Source of the DNA: Asparagopsis taxiformis
Taxonomy: Eukaryota > Rhodophyta > Florideophyceae > Bonnemaisoniales > Bonnemaisoniaceae
Assembly: GCA_030407315.1 (NCBI GenBank)
Contig: JALQPE010000430.1
Span: 1-64,000, forward strand
Reading direction: 5' to 3'
DNA length: 64,000 bases
Each line of letters begins with the position of its first letter. The first letter of the stretch is position 1. Below are positions 12,720 through 24,115 of the stretch, one piece after another. The position numbers were made by a program, and so were the translations under genes. The notes under the pieces were generated by a model. That model had not been told where the DNA came from. It did no database searches and was given only the letters and a program-made list of their open reading frames with translations.

Positions 12720-13795
12720 TCTACCCTCGAGGGTATGCGTTGAGGGAAGCGTGGGTTTTGAGTCTGACTATTTCCGTTGATGCGATATTTTTCATGGGAA
12801 GCCTGTTGACTGATGGTGTGTATTGAGCGGAGGATGGAAGAGAGGTACGTGAAGTTTTGAAAGTATGCTGTGAGGGAAGGTTGATTTTGAGTCTGACTGT
12901 TGTGGTTGATTCCGATGTTGTGTAGATGATGCAGGAATGTTGATGACGGAAGGTAAGTTTCATTGAGTGCCAAGATGTGCTTTGCGAAGATATGGACTGC
13001 TGACTATGATTATTGTTAATTGCAAGGTTTTGGATCATGGTTTGTATTGTGTGTAGGATGGATGAGAGGTACATTTGCGAGTTCTCAGGGTATGTAGCGA
13101 GGGAAACGTTGGTTTTCAATCTGACTGTTGCGATTGAATCCGATGTTGCGTAGGTGATGGAGGAATAGTGATGACGGAAGGTAAGTCACATTGGGCGCCC
13201 AGACCGGTTGTGCGAAGATGCGGAATGCTGACTGCTTTTCTTGGCTACACGATTACGTGATTTATGGTTTTTATTGTGTGCAGGATGGAACAGGTAAGGT
13301 AAGTGTGCGAGTTTTGAAAGTAAGCAGCGAGGGAAGGTTGGTTTTGAGTCTGACTATTTCCGTTGATGCGATATTTTTCATTAGAAGCCTATTGAGTCAT
13401 GGTGTGTATTGTGTGGAGCGAAGGTAAGTGTGCGAGTTTTGAAAGTATGCTGTGATGGAAGGTTGGTTTTGAGTCTGACTGTTGTGGTTGATTCCGATGT
13501 TGTGTAGATGATGCAGGAATGTTGATGACAGAAGGTAAGTTTTACTGAGCACCAAGACTTGTTTTGCGAAGATATGGACTGCTGACTTTGATTATTCATT
13601 GCAAGGTTTTTGGATCATGGTTTGTATTTTGTGTAGGATGGATGATTCAGTCATCCTCTCGGAGAGGTAAGTAAGGGAGTTTCTAGGATATCTGTCGTGG
13701 TAAGCGTTGCTTTTGAGTCTGACTGTTGTGGTTGATTCTGATGTTGTGTATGTGATGCAGGAGTGGTGAAGCAGGAACGGCAGGACTGAAGGAGA
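12720..13795 (+). other. Tandem microexon-intron-like array (copy A)
   Basis: Repeated units show short segments bounded by a preceding TAG or CAG and a following GTAAGT or GTACAT, as exons between introns would be. Clear 27-nt segments are at 12926-12952, 13154-13180 and 13508-13534. A 12-nt segment is at 13057-13068, and a 30-nt variant (12 nt plus an 18-nt insertion) at 13637-13666. A possible last segment starts at 13761. The intervals are about 85-105 nt and each carries CTGAC, the usual branch-point form, upstream of the acceptor. All segments have the same phase, so joined they read an open repeat of 13 residues (DDAGMLMTEGWMR type). The unit near 13268 is degenerate. Splicing is inferred, not shown. 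Confidence 0.5.
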
Positions 13796-14117
13796 GTGAA
13801 GAAGGGATGTAGGAAGATGGGGAATGAAGCTGTGAGGTGTTTCTGGTATGTGTATATTTTGGGGCATACGATAGAAGTGAGAGTGGGTTTCAAGTGGTGT
13901 AAGATTTTGCTGACCATGTTCGTGTTTGATGTCTTGATGATTTAATGGGCTGGGGTGGTGTCGAGGAAAGCGGGGATGGTATTGGGAAGGAGCGTATTTT
14001 TTGTAATCTAGGTCGTGAGGGTTCTTGCAGTATGTGCGGATGGTGGTGCATGGCGTTCGGATGGTAGGGAGAACGCGATAGTGAGGGAGATGGGTGATCG
14101 ACGATATGCTGACAGGT

Positions 14118-14225
14118 ATTTTGTATTCTGGCTGGATACGTATTTCCTATTCTAACCGGGTATTTATTTCCTATTCTAACCGGGTATTTATTTCCTATTC
14201 TGACCAGATATGTATTCCCTATTCT
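14118..14225. repeat. 24-bp tandem repeat (copy A)
   Basis: About four imperfect units share TATTCTAACCGGGTATTTAT or a TATTCTGGCTGGATACGTAT variant, with a period near 24 bp. The equivalent array in copy B (36222-36376) has about six units of different composition. Confidence 0.7.
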
Positions 14226-14350
14226 AGAGAGACGTATTGTATACGAGCAGTTTCCTAAATGAGAGAATAAAATACGGTCCGATATGGGCCCTGAATTTAC
14301 CATCCGCTGTAATTTCTTCCCTCCCGGTTTTCGCTGATATATTGTATACT

Positions 14351-14780
14351 GGATGTCGGGTCCTAGTATTCCGCCATATGTACTAGAGAAAGTGGATGTC
14401 TGGTCCTAGTATTCCGCCATATGTACTAGAGAAAGTGGATGTCGGGTCCTAGTATTCCGCCATATGTACTAGAGAAAGTGGATGTCGGGTCCTAGTATTC
14501 CGCCATATGTACTAGAGAAAGTGGATGTCGGGTCCTAGTATTCCGCCATATGTACTAGAGAAAGTGGATGTCGGGTCCTAGTATTCCGCCATATGTACTA
14601 GAGAAAGTGGATGTCGGGTCCTAGTATTCCGCCATATGTACTAGAGAAAGTGGATGTCTGGTCCTAGTATTCCGCCAAACGTACTAGAGAAAGTGGATGT
14701 CGGGTCCTAGTATTCCGCCATATGTACTAGAGAAAGTGGATGTCGGGCCCTAGTATTCCGCCATATGTACTAGAGAAAGT
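14351..14780. repeat. 43-bp minisatellite, 10 units (copy A)
   Basis: Units begin at 14358, 14401, 14444 and so on every 43 bp and share GGTCCTAGTATTCCGCCA and TACTAGAGAAAGTGG. Only a few units differ (for example AACG in place of TATG at one site). Copy B has six units. The near-identity of units in each copy suggests recent expansion or homogenisation. Confidence 0.95.
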
Positions 14781-14913
14781 GGACGTCCGCATCCAAAAAA
14801 TTTTTATTTTTTTTTGGACGCGGACGTTCATTTGTTCTAGTAAATCTCGGGGCCGACTAGGACCCGTACTAGAGAGACTGGACGTCCGCGTCCACTTCCG
14901 AAAACACAGACGT
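14781..14913 (+). repeat. Right terminus of element, copy A
   Basis: A hairpin-forming pair GGACGTCCGC...GCGGACGTTC with an A/T-rich loop is followed by a second inverted pair around TACTAGAGAGACTGGACGTCC, then TTCCGAAAACACAGACGT. Homology with copy B stops exactly here. The same terminal string, with one change, ends the segment at 21296. Confidence 0.8.
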
Positions 14914-16577
14914 ATGCAGGGATACTGTTTACACCTTTTGGGAGTCAAGAAGTTCTCGGATTGCAAATCAAATCAGATCATGGTAGAATATCTGACTTTT
15001 CTCTCTTCCCTTCACCACATCTGCATCCGGAGCTGAGCCAAGCTGAGCTGGAGGGAACCCGGCCGCTGACCCCTGTCATTCTCATAAAAATCTTTAATGC
15101 AATACTATTCGTGTATGGTAATGTAAGTGCTAATGAAAATGTATACAAGTCTAGAATAAACGTTGCAGTGGTTCTTTGTAGCTATCGATACTTGCTAAAA
15201 ATCTGTAGCTTTTGCTTCTCGCATGGACGAGTTGCAGTCTTTGTGTTTGTTTCATTTCTGCCACAAACGAGAGGCAATTAGGGTCTGTGTTCACATAGAG
15301 AATGATTTAATATATGCGCTCATTGCCGTCGTAGATACTTTTAACAATGGCCAGTACGTTTCTCTCGGCCGCCGCCGGGTACGGTCGGACTGAAAGATCG
15401 GGGAGATGTGTGGAGAGTAGTTTTTGGATAGAGACGAACGTTGCGATGGATGGAATGGTGATGATTTCATGCTGAAGCGATGGGAGATGGATGGATATGG
15501 TTGAATGAAATCTAGTATTCCGAAGGAGGCCTTTTCTCGAGGAAGAGGCATTATATTCTCACAAAGCATGTAGATACTGGTTTCCAGTTTGGTATGCTAT
15601 TGTAGCTCAATTCACATCTTATCTACACGTACGTATGGAGAGAGATCCAAGTGTGCGTGGCACAAGTCCAACGGTGAAACAACGCAGTATGAAACTACTA
15701 CAGATAAGGCGGCGTACAAAATCCTCGACTCAAGGCAGCTCTCAGGCTTTCGTGAGCACCGACTTCGTTCCACCAAGATGTTGCGGAAATATGTGCTGGT
15801 CTAACTTGATACGACCATTGGACAGTTTTGCTCTCTAAGCAATGAGCGAAAAATCAATGATTGCGCGTGTCGTCGGTACGGTCTTGTAATGTTGGCTCAA
15901 CCAATAACATCTAACGTTGAGTTATCCACCCTCCGCCGTGTCGCGTCGTAAATTTGCACAGAAAATTTGTTTCAAATCTTTGCTCCAATTATCAGCTCAA
16001 ATACGGCATTGATCTCCAGCTTCATCTGGACAGAAACACCGATCGCTCGATGTCTGTCTCAGATAAACCGCAGTCAAACGCCATGCGGAAAGTTTCATCG
16101 CTTCCCGTTGCGACTGAATCTGCAAACGCCACACAAAAATTTGCCCTTTCCGCGTCCGGAACGAACGCCGACTACATGTCGTCAGGTTCCTGATCGACTG
16201 GATCGATGAAGCTTGCTCTGCAGGAGAGCAGGACAGGCGGTTTGTTATGCCTGGACAATTTCCATACCGATCTCCCTTCTTGAGTGCAAAATTACGAGTC
16301 TAGAAATTGACCTGCATCGGCTGCTGTATCACATCTGTGCTAAGGATTGATGATACCCGTACCGCTGAGAAATTGCAGCTCTGGTAACGTGGGGATGATG
16401 TGCTGAACACGCAGAACGCTGATCCATAACGGGACTGCTTCATAGGCATAGTACGGAATGTATTGAGACGGCCCAAGCGAATTCAGGAGGGAGCACCAGG
16501 GCCGTGCGCGGTGACTCAGCAGATACCAGTGGTGAGTGGTCTAAATGGGGCTACACACGAGTTTGTCAATGAACAGT
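14914..16577. other. Gene-poor stretch between element copies
   Basis: No convincing coding region was seen. Short frames on both strands lack recognisable motifs. The sequence directly after 14913 (starting ATGCAGGG) is the flank of the copy A terminus. I could not identify an interrupted gene or retrotransposon here. Confidence 0.5.
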
Positions 16578-16931
16578 CTAGTTTAGTTTGGAAATGTGTC
16601 GGATGGATGGTATGTTGTAAATGTCGACAGATTTAAGGAAGCGATAGAAGCAATCAGCACCGTGTAGTTGCATCAAGGCTTTAGTGGCCATTGCTAGAGA
16701 ACTTTCTCCAATGCCCTTATTGCAGGATGGGCAGAAAACCCGGCCGGCTTCGAGATTGAAGAATTCATTGCGCAGATTGAATGAATGCAATTGACGGAGA
16801 ATGCAGAAGTATACAATGGTATCGTTTTGCAGGGTGACGTAGGGGAAACATGTTGGGCTTGTTGGAAATGCTGAGAGCGATGATGAGATCCAGTCGTTTC
16901 CGTCGTAGATGGCAGTGCTTATTTTCTGCAC
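16578..16931 (-). CDS. Unrecognised 117-residue open frame
   Basis: An open frame of 117 residues contains a CPSC pair that could be half of a zinc site, and hydrophobic and aromatic residues more typical of a folded protein than of random frames. I do not recognise it. It may be a fragment of a larger element protein, because it sits in repeat-rich DNA and has no obvious leader. Frame length alone is weak evidence. Confidence 0.25.
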   Translation of the reverse strand: MQKISTAIYDGNDWISSSLSAFPTSPTCFPYVTLQNDTIVYFCILRQLHSFNLRNEFFNLEAGRVFCPSCNKGIGESSLAMATKALMQLHGADCFYRFLKSVDIYNIPSIRHISKLN

Positions 16932-17163
16932 GGCTACCTTGTCTGCTGGGCGACTGGGCGGTATTGGCGTACGATGAAGCGGGACTGGTGGTGTTTAAAT
17001 GACATTTTTTGTTTGAAGATGGATGTATGTGTGCGACTAGAATGTAGTAAGAGCATGAAAATGTTTATGTTTGATGGGCGTCGCATGTTGGGGGACTTTA
17101 TGTCGTGTGGGGCAATAATGTCTCAGGTATTTGAAGCAGACAGCAATCGCTTGAGCGCATATA

Positions 17164-19678
17164 GACGTCCGGTGAATGACCAGCGCAATTGCATTGCTGG
17201 CGAGCCCAGAAATTCTAAAATTTCAGTCAGAAAAAAAATGCAAAAATACATCGATTTGGGCGGTCGAAAGTGCCGTACGGCACACCCCCATCTCAAAAAC
17301 ATGTTCACATGTGCATGTTTTTGAGAATAGCCCAAAAAATAAAGCAATTCAGGACGTCCGCCGGACATAGGCTTGATTCTAATTTGGCCACAACGGCCCC
17401 AGAAGCTACCAAGCGCCCCGAGCGGCGCCTCCCCGCTCACTTACCCACTCACGCCCATCTTGCAGAAACGTTCCTGCTGGCCTCATCCATGCCTTCACAT
17501 CCACATCATAATCCTCTGCTGAGCTGTTCACCTTGGACGCTCACTGGAAGTACTCGTCTTCGACGTCCGCCAATGCAGGACAACACCATGAATACTAAAC
17601 CCACCGTGGATCTCAGTCATCAACGGTGGGCGTCCTATAAATGACTGCTATAGAACCATTGCCCCAAGCCCTCCAGTTTGGACGCTCAGCCAACAGCGAT
17701 TGCTGCTCTACCTCCTTGGTCGTTCTCCGATGCATGTAAATGCGCCAAAGTACGACCGATGGGGCAGTCCAAACTTTTTGTACCAGTGCACGCCTAGGGA
17801 TACCACAAGGTTCGTCATACACACACAAAGACACAAACACACAAAGACAAACACACAAACACACACAAACAACCACGCACTGCAGCACCCAACTTTCGCA
17901 TGCGTCAGTGATGTGCTGCTGCAGTGTATATGCGCTGTGCGGTAGCAAGATTTCCATGCTTGCAGCCATTCACATCCAGACATCCAGCCGCCGACCAGGG
18001 AAGCCGTTTGCAGCCGATTCCCCCTTGTCTGCATGGCATCTCGGTGCTGTCAACACTTGCTTAGTTGCTGCGATGCGAGCAAATGTGCAGCACTAGCCTA
18101 ACTTGAAATGGACGTCGAGTGGAAGTCCGGCTCGGTTACATTGCTGGTCAGCCCTGAAATTCTAAAATGTTGGGCTGAGAAATAGCTGCAAAACTGTATC
18201 CATGTGCAATACTCGACCAACCTGAAATGGACGTCCGGTGAATGTCCAGCTCAATTGCATTGCTGGCGAGCCCAGAAATTCTAAAATTTCAGTCAGAAAA
18301 AAAATGCAAAAATACATCGATTTGGGCGGTCGAAAGTGCCGTACGGCACACCCCCATCTCAAAAACATGTTCACATGTGCATGTTTTTGAGAATGGCTCA
18401 AAATTCAATTCAAATCAAGGTGTCTAATCTGGCCACAACGGCCCCAGAAGAAGCCATCCGACGCCCCGAGCGGGGCCATCGCTGGCTTCTGTAAGCACCA
18501 ACTGTAAGCAAAGCCACATCTCACGAAGGATCGATTCCAGGCTCAGGCTCAATACGCCAGGGCGAAGTTTTGGTCCTTGTTTCGACATGCTCCCACTCCA
18601 CTTTCTCACGACAAACACTGCTCATCCATCATGCTGCACATGCTACGTGCACTTCGTATGAGCAGTGGGCCCGCCTGCGTGGTTGCTGTAATGCGTAGAT
18701 GTGAGCAGCATACGAACAACCCAGAATGGACGTCTGGTGGATGTCCGGCTCAATTGCATTGCTGGCGAGCCCAGAAATTCTAAAATTTCGGGCAGAAAAA
18801 AATTGTGAAAAATCATCGATTTGGGCGGGTCGATTGTGCCGTACGGCAGACCCCCATCTCAAAAACATGTTCACATGTGCATGTTTTTGAGAATAGCCCA
18901 AATTTCAATTCAAATCAAGGTGTCTAATTTGGCCACAACGGCCCCAGGAACCGGCTGCCGCCCCGACCGGGGTCATCACTGGCTTCGGTAAGCACTAACT
19001 GTAAGCCGAAATCGCGTCTTACGAAGGGTCGATTCCAGGCTTCAAGCCCAAGTTATGCTAGGAGACATCTTTTTCCCTGTTTCAACATGGTCCCACCTTA
19101 CATCCTCACGACAAACAACACTCACACATCACGTTACTCATATTCCGTGCACTTTGTATGAGTAGTGAGCCCGCCTGCTTAGTTGCTGCAATGCATGGAT
19201 GTGGGCAGCACACGACCAACCTGAAATGGACGTCCGGTGGATGTCCAGCTCGATTGCACTGCTGGCCAGCCCAAAATTCTAAAATTTCGGGCAGAAAAAA
19301 ATTGTGAAAAATCATCGATTTGGGCGGGTCGATTGTGCCGTACGGCAGACCCCCATCTCAAAAACATGTTCACATGTGCATGTTTTTGAGAATAGCCCAA
19401 ATTTCAATTCAAATCAAGGTGTCTAATTTGGCCACAACGGCCCCAGGAACCGGCTGCCGCCCCGACCGGGGTCATCACTGGCTTCTGTAAGCACCAACTG
19501 TAAGCCAAAATCGCGTCTTACGAAGGATCGATTTCAGGCTCAACACGTCAGGGACAGGTCTTGGTCCTTGTTTCATCATGGTCCCGCCCTACTCTCTCAC
19601 GATCAACCTGAAATGGACGTCCGGTGGATGTCCAGCTCGATTGCATTGCTGGCCAGCCCAGAAATTCTAAAATTTCCG
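17164..19678 (-). repeat. Array of palindromic core repeat, 5 copies (inverted)
   Basis: Reverse-oriented copies occupy 17164-17353, 18229-18420, 18728-18920 and 19228-19419, with a truncated one at 19615-19678. Three consecutive copies are spaced about 495 bp apart, so the array is tandem. The spacers carry GGCCACAACGGCCCC and GTCATCACTGGCTTC blocks that match the reverse complement of the spacers at 340-1020. Two copies have CCGTACGGCAGA in place of CCGTACGGCACA. The region 17354-18228 between the first two copies has no gene; it contains the (CACAAA)-type simple repeat. Confidence 0.85.
17818..17874. repeat. CA/AAAC-rich microsatellite
   Basis: An imperfect repeat of CACAAA and CACACAAAGA units lies in non-coding DNA between two core repeats. 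Confidence 0.85.
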
Positions 19679-21109
19679 AAAAATCAATTTTGTGGCCCAG
19701 CATCTCCTGTGCCGAAAATTCCCGCGCTCACTTGTGATATACGTCTAGACGTGTTTCCCACTTGTACGCATCAGGGAAGGCGTCACGGAAGGTTGACACT
19801 ACGCTACTTGTGTACCGCGTCGTCTGAAATAGCGAGTAGTGTTTGTTGTATAGTTGTGGAGTATGCGTCTGGTGGTTTGTAAAGCTTGCAGAACGGGATG
19901 GGGATGTGGGTGGCTCCATTTTATGAATACATGAATACAAATATTCAGGGTTGACAAAGCGGAAAGGCATAGGCTCATACATGTTTGAGATTGCATAGTG
20001 GAGAAAATATTTACATCGAAATTTACATGGAAGAGATGGAGGTTTTAAGGATGAGGTATGAGAGGAAGAAAATTCTTCTGTGGTATGAGGATGTGTTCTG
20101 TGGGGGGTGGATGGAATCTTGGGATGGGATGGTACAGGGGGAGTGGAAATGTACGGAGTGCGGGTTTAGATTGGAGTGTGATTCGGAGAGGAGTGCCGAC
20201 AAGCATATTATGGGGATTGGGGAGACGCTGCGGGGTGTTGGGGTAGTGAGGGCGGAGGAGGTGTTTAGGTGGGACCGTAGGAGGGTGCGGTTGAAGGCCC
20301 CGGGAGGAGGGGGTTTTAGGAAAGTGAGGAGAAAGAGGTGGGAAGGGGGGTGGCGTCTGTTCTGGCTGTGGTGAGTGGGGATGTGATGGGGAAGAAGAGG
20401 GTTATTGTATTTGGGGAGGGAGGAGAGTGGGAGGATGGGTGCGAAGTGGGGGGTTGATATGTGGTTCAGAGCGGGGAGGTTTCTGGGGAGACGGCGGGGG
20501 AGCGGGAGCGTGGGCCGGTGGTGGTGGTGGTGGTGTATACGGTATCGAAGATGCGGATGGCGTGGGGGCATGTAGCAGGTGAGGGAGGGAGGGGTGGAGC
20601 AGGTCGAAGAGTAAGCTGCAGGGGAAGTTTGTGGAGAGGGCGAAGGAGAGGGGTTGAAGGTAGAGGAGAGAGGGTATTGAAGAACAATACGTTGCAAAGG
20701 TGATGGGGGAGAGCATGGTCGAGGGGATAGGGGATGTTTTTCCCTATTCTGAGGTAGTATGAGGACTGGTTATAAGAAATCTGTACGGTAGAGCAGAAAA
20801 GTAGGTATGGAATGGAGGTGTGCACCGTGGAAGCGGGGATAGGTAGCTGAAAATGCGTTCTAGAGTGGTATTGGGGGTGTTTGAGGTACAGTACGGGGGA
20901 GGTGAGCACCAAATGGAAGGGGGTGTGAGCGAGAGGATGAAAAAATTAAAGACAAAATTGGAGTCGACCGACAAGGAAAAATAGAGTGGTCGCCGTGATG
21001 GATGCGGACATCCATGTCGAGCAAGGCGGCAGAAATTTCTGGGGTCGAAATTTTGAATTTCTGAACCGGCGCCCGTCCTAGGTTGACATAGACATGGCGG
21101 AAGTCCATC
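19679..21109. other. Purine-rich stretch without convincing genes
   Basis: The plus strand is rich in G and A for more than 700 bp (about 20020-20720). This creates long low-complexity frames on both strands, including a Ser/Pro-rich minus frame at 20023-20697. A plus frame at 19985-20374 has an isolated CTEC...H pattern resembling part of a zinc finger, but its ends are low-complexity. I do not call a gene. Confidence 0.5.
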
Positions 21110-21296
21110 CCGAGGGGACATCCGTGGTACTAGAAACAATGAATGTCGCCCTAGTAATACTAGACGTCCTAGACCGCATGGACGTCCGGTTCTAGGCGGA
21201 CATCCAAAAATACTGGAGAACATGGACGTCCGCCTAGTAATACTAGGTGTACTAGAGGTTGTGGACGTCCGCATCCATTTCCGAGAACACAGACGT
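21110..21296 (+). repeat. Third right terminus of the element family
   Basis: This block contains several TACTAG and GGACGTCCG motifs and ends in CATTTCCGAGAACACAGACGT, matching the termini of copies A and B except for small changes. It abuts, at 21297, the coding sequence of the ParB-like gene, so the terminus lies inside that gene. The left limits of the element it belongs to were not found. Confidence 0.7.
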
Positions 21297-22770
21297 TGTG
21301 GTCCAGGTGCGTTATCCCAATCTCGTTGCGGCGCTCAGAATTGTTCAGCTCACGCAACACTTCGTCGAGAACAGGATGCTTCAGCGTTGCTATAGCCAAA
21401 CGCGTCCACCGCCGGGCCGTGTTCGTTGAATTCATCATCCCCATGAACTGCGCCTCGAACAATGTTCGGATGACATCAGACTCACGCAAGTCGCCAGCGT
21501 TTTCCACGTTATTTGCAACAGCAATCGTACGGATGAACTGCTGGATGGACGACAAGATTCGAACCAGGGAGCGCTCCGTCAGTTGCGTCCCAGTCGTATG
21601 GTTCGACTCTGCACTCTTGTGGATGATCTCATGAGGCTGAAGATCACTGTCGTCCTTGCGGCGAAGGTAGTACACATCCAGAGGCTGAGTAACCCAGCGC
21701 AAGCGGTTTGCGTCCTGTGGCAGCTTTGTTCTGTGAATACGGGTGAGGCGCGTGAAGTCATCCGCAATGCTATGCATAGCATTGAGACGATGCAGTCCGT
21801 CGATCACGGTCACGTTCGCATTGGCATGGAATTTGCCATTCTGGAACAGACGCGTGTCGGCGGACAAATGCGTGTTCTGCGACCTCAGCACCGTCACAGT
21901 GATACGCGAAGAGCTCACATACCCCACCGCCAACATATTGTTGCGCAGGTCCTCCACGTGGTCTTCTTTGACATCGCGAAGGGTCACGGCCGGTTCCACT
22001 AGCTGCCTCACCAACACAGTCGCTCCTTCTCCGACGTAATCCGACGTCACAAACTTGGGCACCATAATTTGCGTCCCCTGCTGCTCACGAATGCTTTCCG
22101 CCACCTCCGGTTCGTCGTCCACCTCGGTTACGTCCTGCGTAGTAGCTTCGGTGACGTTGGAGCGAGCAGGGTGCTTCGTGCCTCCACTGGAGGGTCTTGC
22201 AGAGCGAGCAGGGCGCTTCGTGCCTCCCGAAACCGGAATGGAGCGTGCTAGATGCTTCGTACCCCCCGAACCAGTGATTTCGCCTGCTGGACCGGTACTG
22301 GGCATCCGTCCCGAGCTGGCCTGGTTCGTCGCTGCGTTGAAGTTTGACGCTGCAGCAGGGGTACGAATGTCGCTAGGGCCATCCTCCGCAGCGGGGCGCA
22401 TCATCCGAGTATCCCAAGGGTAAAACGCCGCGGCGTATGCTCCACCCATCGTCTCCGGCGGTCCCTCGGCGCCATCAAACATGTACGGGAACGGGAGGTC
22501 CTTGAACTTGTCCTTAGTCGCAATGTTGCGCACGACGATATAGTCCGCTTCGTCGGTTTCCGGCAGCTTGTGGTTGTGCAGCGTGCGCGGAAGGCCAACA
22601 TCGCCACCAGCAGTGCTCACCGAAGCCGTCCCAATATGCACAGCCGCACCGTCCACGTCCGCAAACAAATTGACATCGACGCCGCGCTTGAGTCCGCGCG
22701 ACTCCGCTGACGCGCTCACTTGATCGCCGCAAACCGTTGAAAACAAACTGCTGAAATGCGTATCCGCCAT
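21297..22770 (-). pseudogene. ParB/Srx-fold protein, 3' end cut by element
   Basis: The frame starts at MADTH (22770) after a pyrimidine-rich leader and keeps about 491 codons; an earlier in-frame ATG at 22914 is less likely. Residues about 165-205 contain three copies of an SGGTK-x-x-ARS motif. A ParB/sulfiredoxin-like domain follows: a segment RDVKEDHVEDLRNNM resembles the family's first helix region, and VIDGLHRLN (residues 322-330) is the DGxHR motif typical of ParB-like nuclease and Srx folds. The C-terminal third is helical. The frame runs on to 21169, but only because foreign terminus sequence stays open by chance. ParB-like domains are often joined to N6/N4 DNA methyltransferases in phages and bacteria. 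Here the gene is divergent from the methyltransferase-SET gene, with about 2.2 kb between their starts. Whether it belongs to the element or is a host gene is not settled. Confidence 0.65.
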
Positions 22771-23113
22771 GGTTGTTGAGTTGGAAAGGAAAAGAGATGG
22801 TTGACGTTGACGTATTCGAGTGATGTGGATGGTATGTTTCACGTTGAAGAATGGTCGTGAACGCCAATCGCTGGAAATAATAACACAATACAACCGAAAT
22901 TTTGTTAGGTACACACCTATCGTGACCGCTGGAATGCAAGAGAGGCAATCGAGATGTGAGTGTCCGTTCGGAACGGGCCCGAGTCGGGCTCTCGAAACCT
23001 GACGAGGTGGCGTGAAGCAGGCAGTGTCCTTGATGTGTAATGTGTTAAAATTACAGCTGTCAAGCTAGGCGGCTTTTGGGGCGGCTGCGAGCACCCCTTT
23101 ATCCGGGGAACAC

Positions 23114-23278
23114 CCTGATTTGAGTTAAAATTTGGGCTATTCTCAAAAACATGCACATGTGAACATGTTTTTGAGATGGGGGTGTGCCGTACGGCACAAT
23201 CGACCCGCTGAAATCAAGGTTTTTTACAATATTTTTGCTGCCCGAAATTCTACAATTTCTGGGCTGGCCAGTAATGCA
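23114..23278 (+). repeat. Core repeat, single left copy (copy B)
   Basis: This single forward copy corresponds to the third copy (1027) of the array in A; the other two are missing here. Outside it (23045-23112) lies the sequence that is mirrored beyond the right inverted partner at 28566-28615. Confidence 0.8.
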
Positions 23279-23814
23279 ATAGCTATCTGCTCTAAACCGA
23301 TTCTAACAAGCAGAAAGAATCCTCTCCTTCATGACGATGCTCTCGAATTGAGTGCAATGCAACGGACTCCCTCCAGGAGAACGACAAAGCATCGTCTTTT
23401 GCAAGGCATTTCCGTACGAAAAATAATCGAAAAACATATTTGACTTTAACCTAACAGCTATCGCGAGCACCGTACTCAGCTATATTTCCTCTGTAATTTC
23501 CTTCCTCCAACCAATCAATAGCCGCTTGGTCACAGGCTTAAAAGCCTTCCACTATCTGTCCTATCCATCGAAGACCCTCGGAGGGTTCGATCCAGGCCTT
23601 GATCACCCATGATGGGTGTGCAACCCGAGAAAATGAAAATGGAACATATTGCGACAGGGACGAGATATCATTCAATGAAAGAGAAGTTCTCTTTCGTTTA
23701 CTTTTTTCTAACAAGATTCTAAACGTCTACAAACCCTATGTCGTCCGTCCGTTTTCATCCCGGAGAGATGTGGATGTGAGGTAAGACGCAGTGGTGATGT
23801 TGTGTTGATTCCCA

Positions 23815-24115
23815 CAGACGGAGGTGGAGGAGGTGGCTACGGAGGAAGCCTGGAGAACTTCTCCGGTACTGACATCTCACATGTTGAGAACATGTGAGAT
23901 GTCAGTACCCATGGATGAGAAGAAACACATGTTCAGGTCCGGTTCGGATATTCTTTCCATTAACGGAGGCGGAGGAGGCGGCTACGGTGGAAGCCTGGAG
24001 AGCATGTGAGATGTCAGTACCCATGGATCACAAGAAGAACATGTTGAGGTGCGGTTCGGATATTCGTTCCATTAACGGAGGTGGAGGAGGCTATGGTGGA
24101 AGCCTGGAGAAGAAT
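23815..24115 (+). repeat. 112-bp tandem repeat with Gly-rich frame, copy B
   Basis: This is the counterpart of 1640-2010. The units at 23961 and 24073 are 112 bp apart. One unit has lost GGAGGC triplets, and a short inverted repeat (ACTGACATCTCACATGTTGAGAACATGTGAGATGTCAGT region, 23869-23907) is unique to this copy. Confidence 0.7.

Larger units (their letters stand above)
3..14913 (+). mobile_element. Large mobile element, copy A (decayed)
   Basis: The segment is repeated in the same orientation at 22971-36892 with only scattered substitutions and small indels. The similarity stops abruptly after the motif ACAGACGT at 14913, beyond which the two copies have unrelated sequence, so this is a real right end. 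On the left the similarity begins at base 3, so the true left end may lie outside the window. Copy A is longer mainly because it has three palindromic core repeats near its left side where B has one, and ten instead of six minisatellite units. All three protein genes in A carry frameshifts. No target-site duplication could be recognised. Confidence 0.85.

Noticed and set aside
12900..13560. Reading the TGATGAC and CTGAC motifs as box C and box D of snoRNA genes
   Set aside because: One unit has a weak terminal stem, but several units lack a box C, guide regions are not evident, and donor, branch and acceptor motifs explain the pattern better. It remains an alternative.
14351..14780. Regular 43-bp repeats resembling a CRISPR array
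   Set aside because: The units are joined directly with no unique spacers, and the setting is eukaryotic. It is a minisatellite.
20023..20697. Long minus-strand frame of 224 residues
   Set aside because: It is almost entirely Ser, Pro, His and Thr, caused by the purine-rich plus strand, with no domain.
22771..22914. Earlier start of the ParB-like gene at 22914
   Set aside because: The added residues are unlike the protein and the region is a pyrimidine-rich leader; MADTH at 22770 is the better start.
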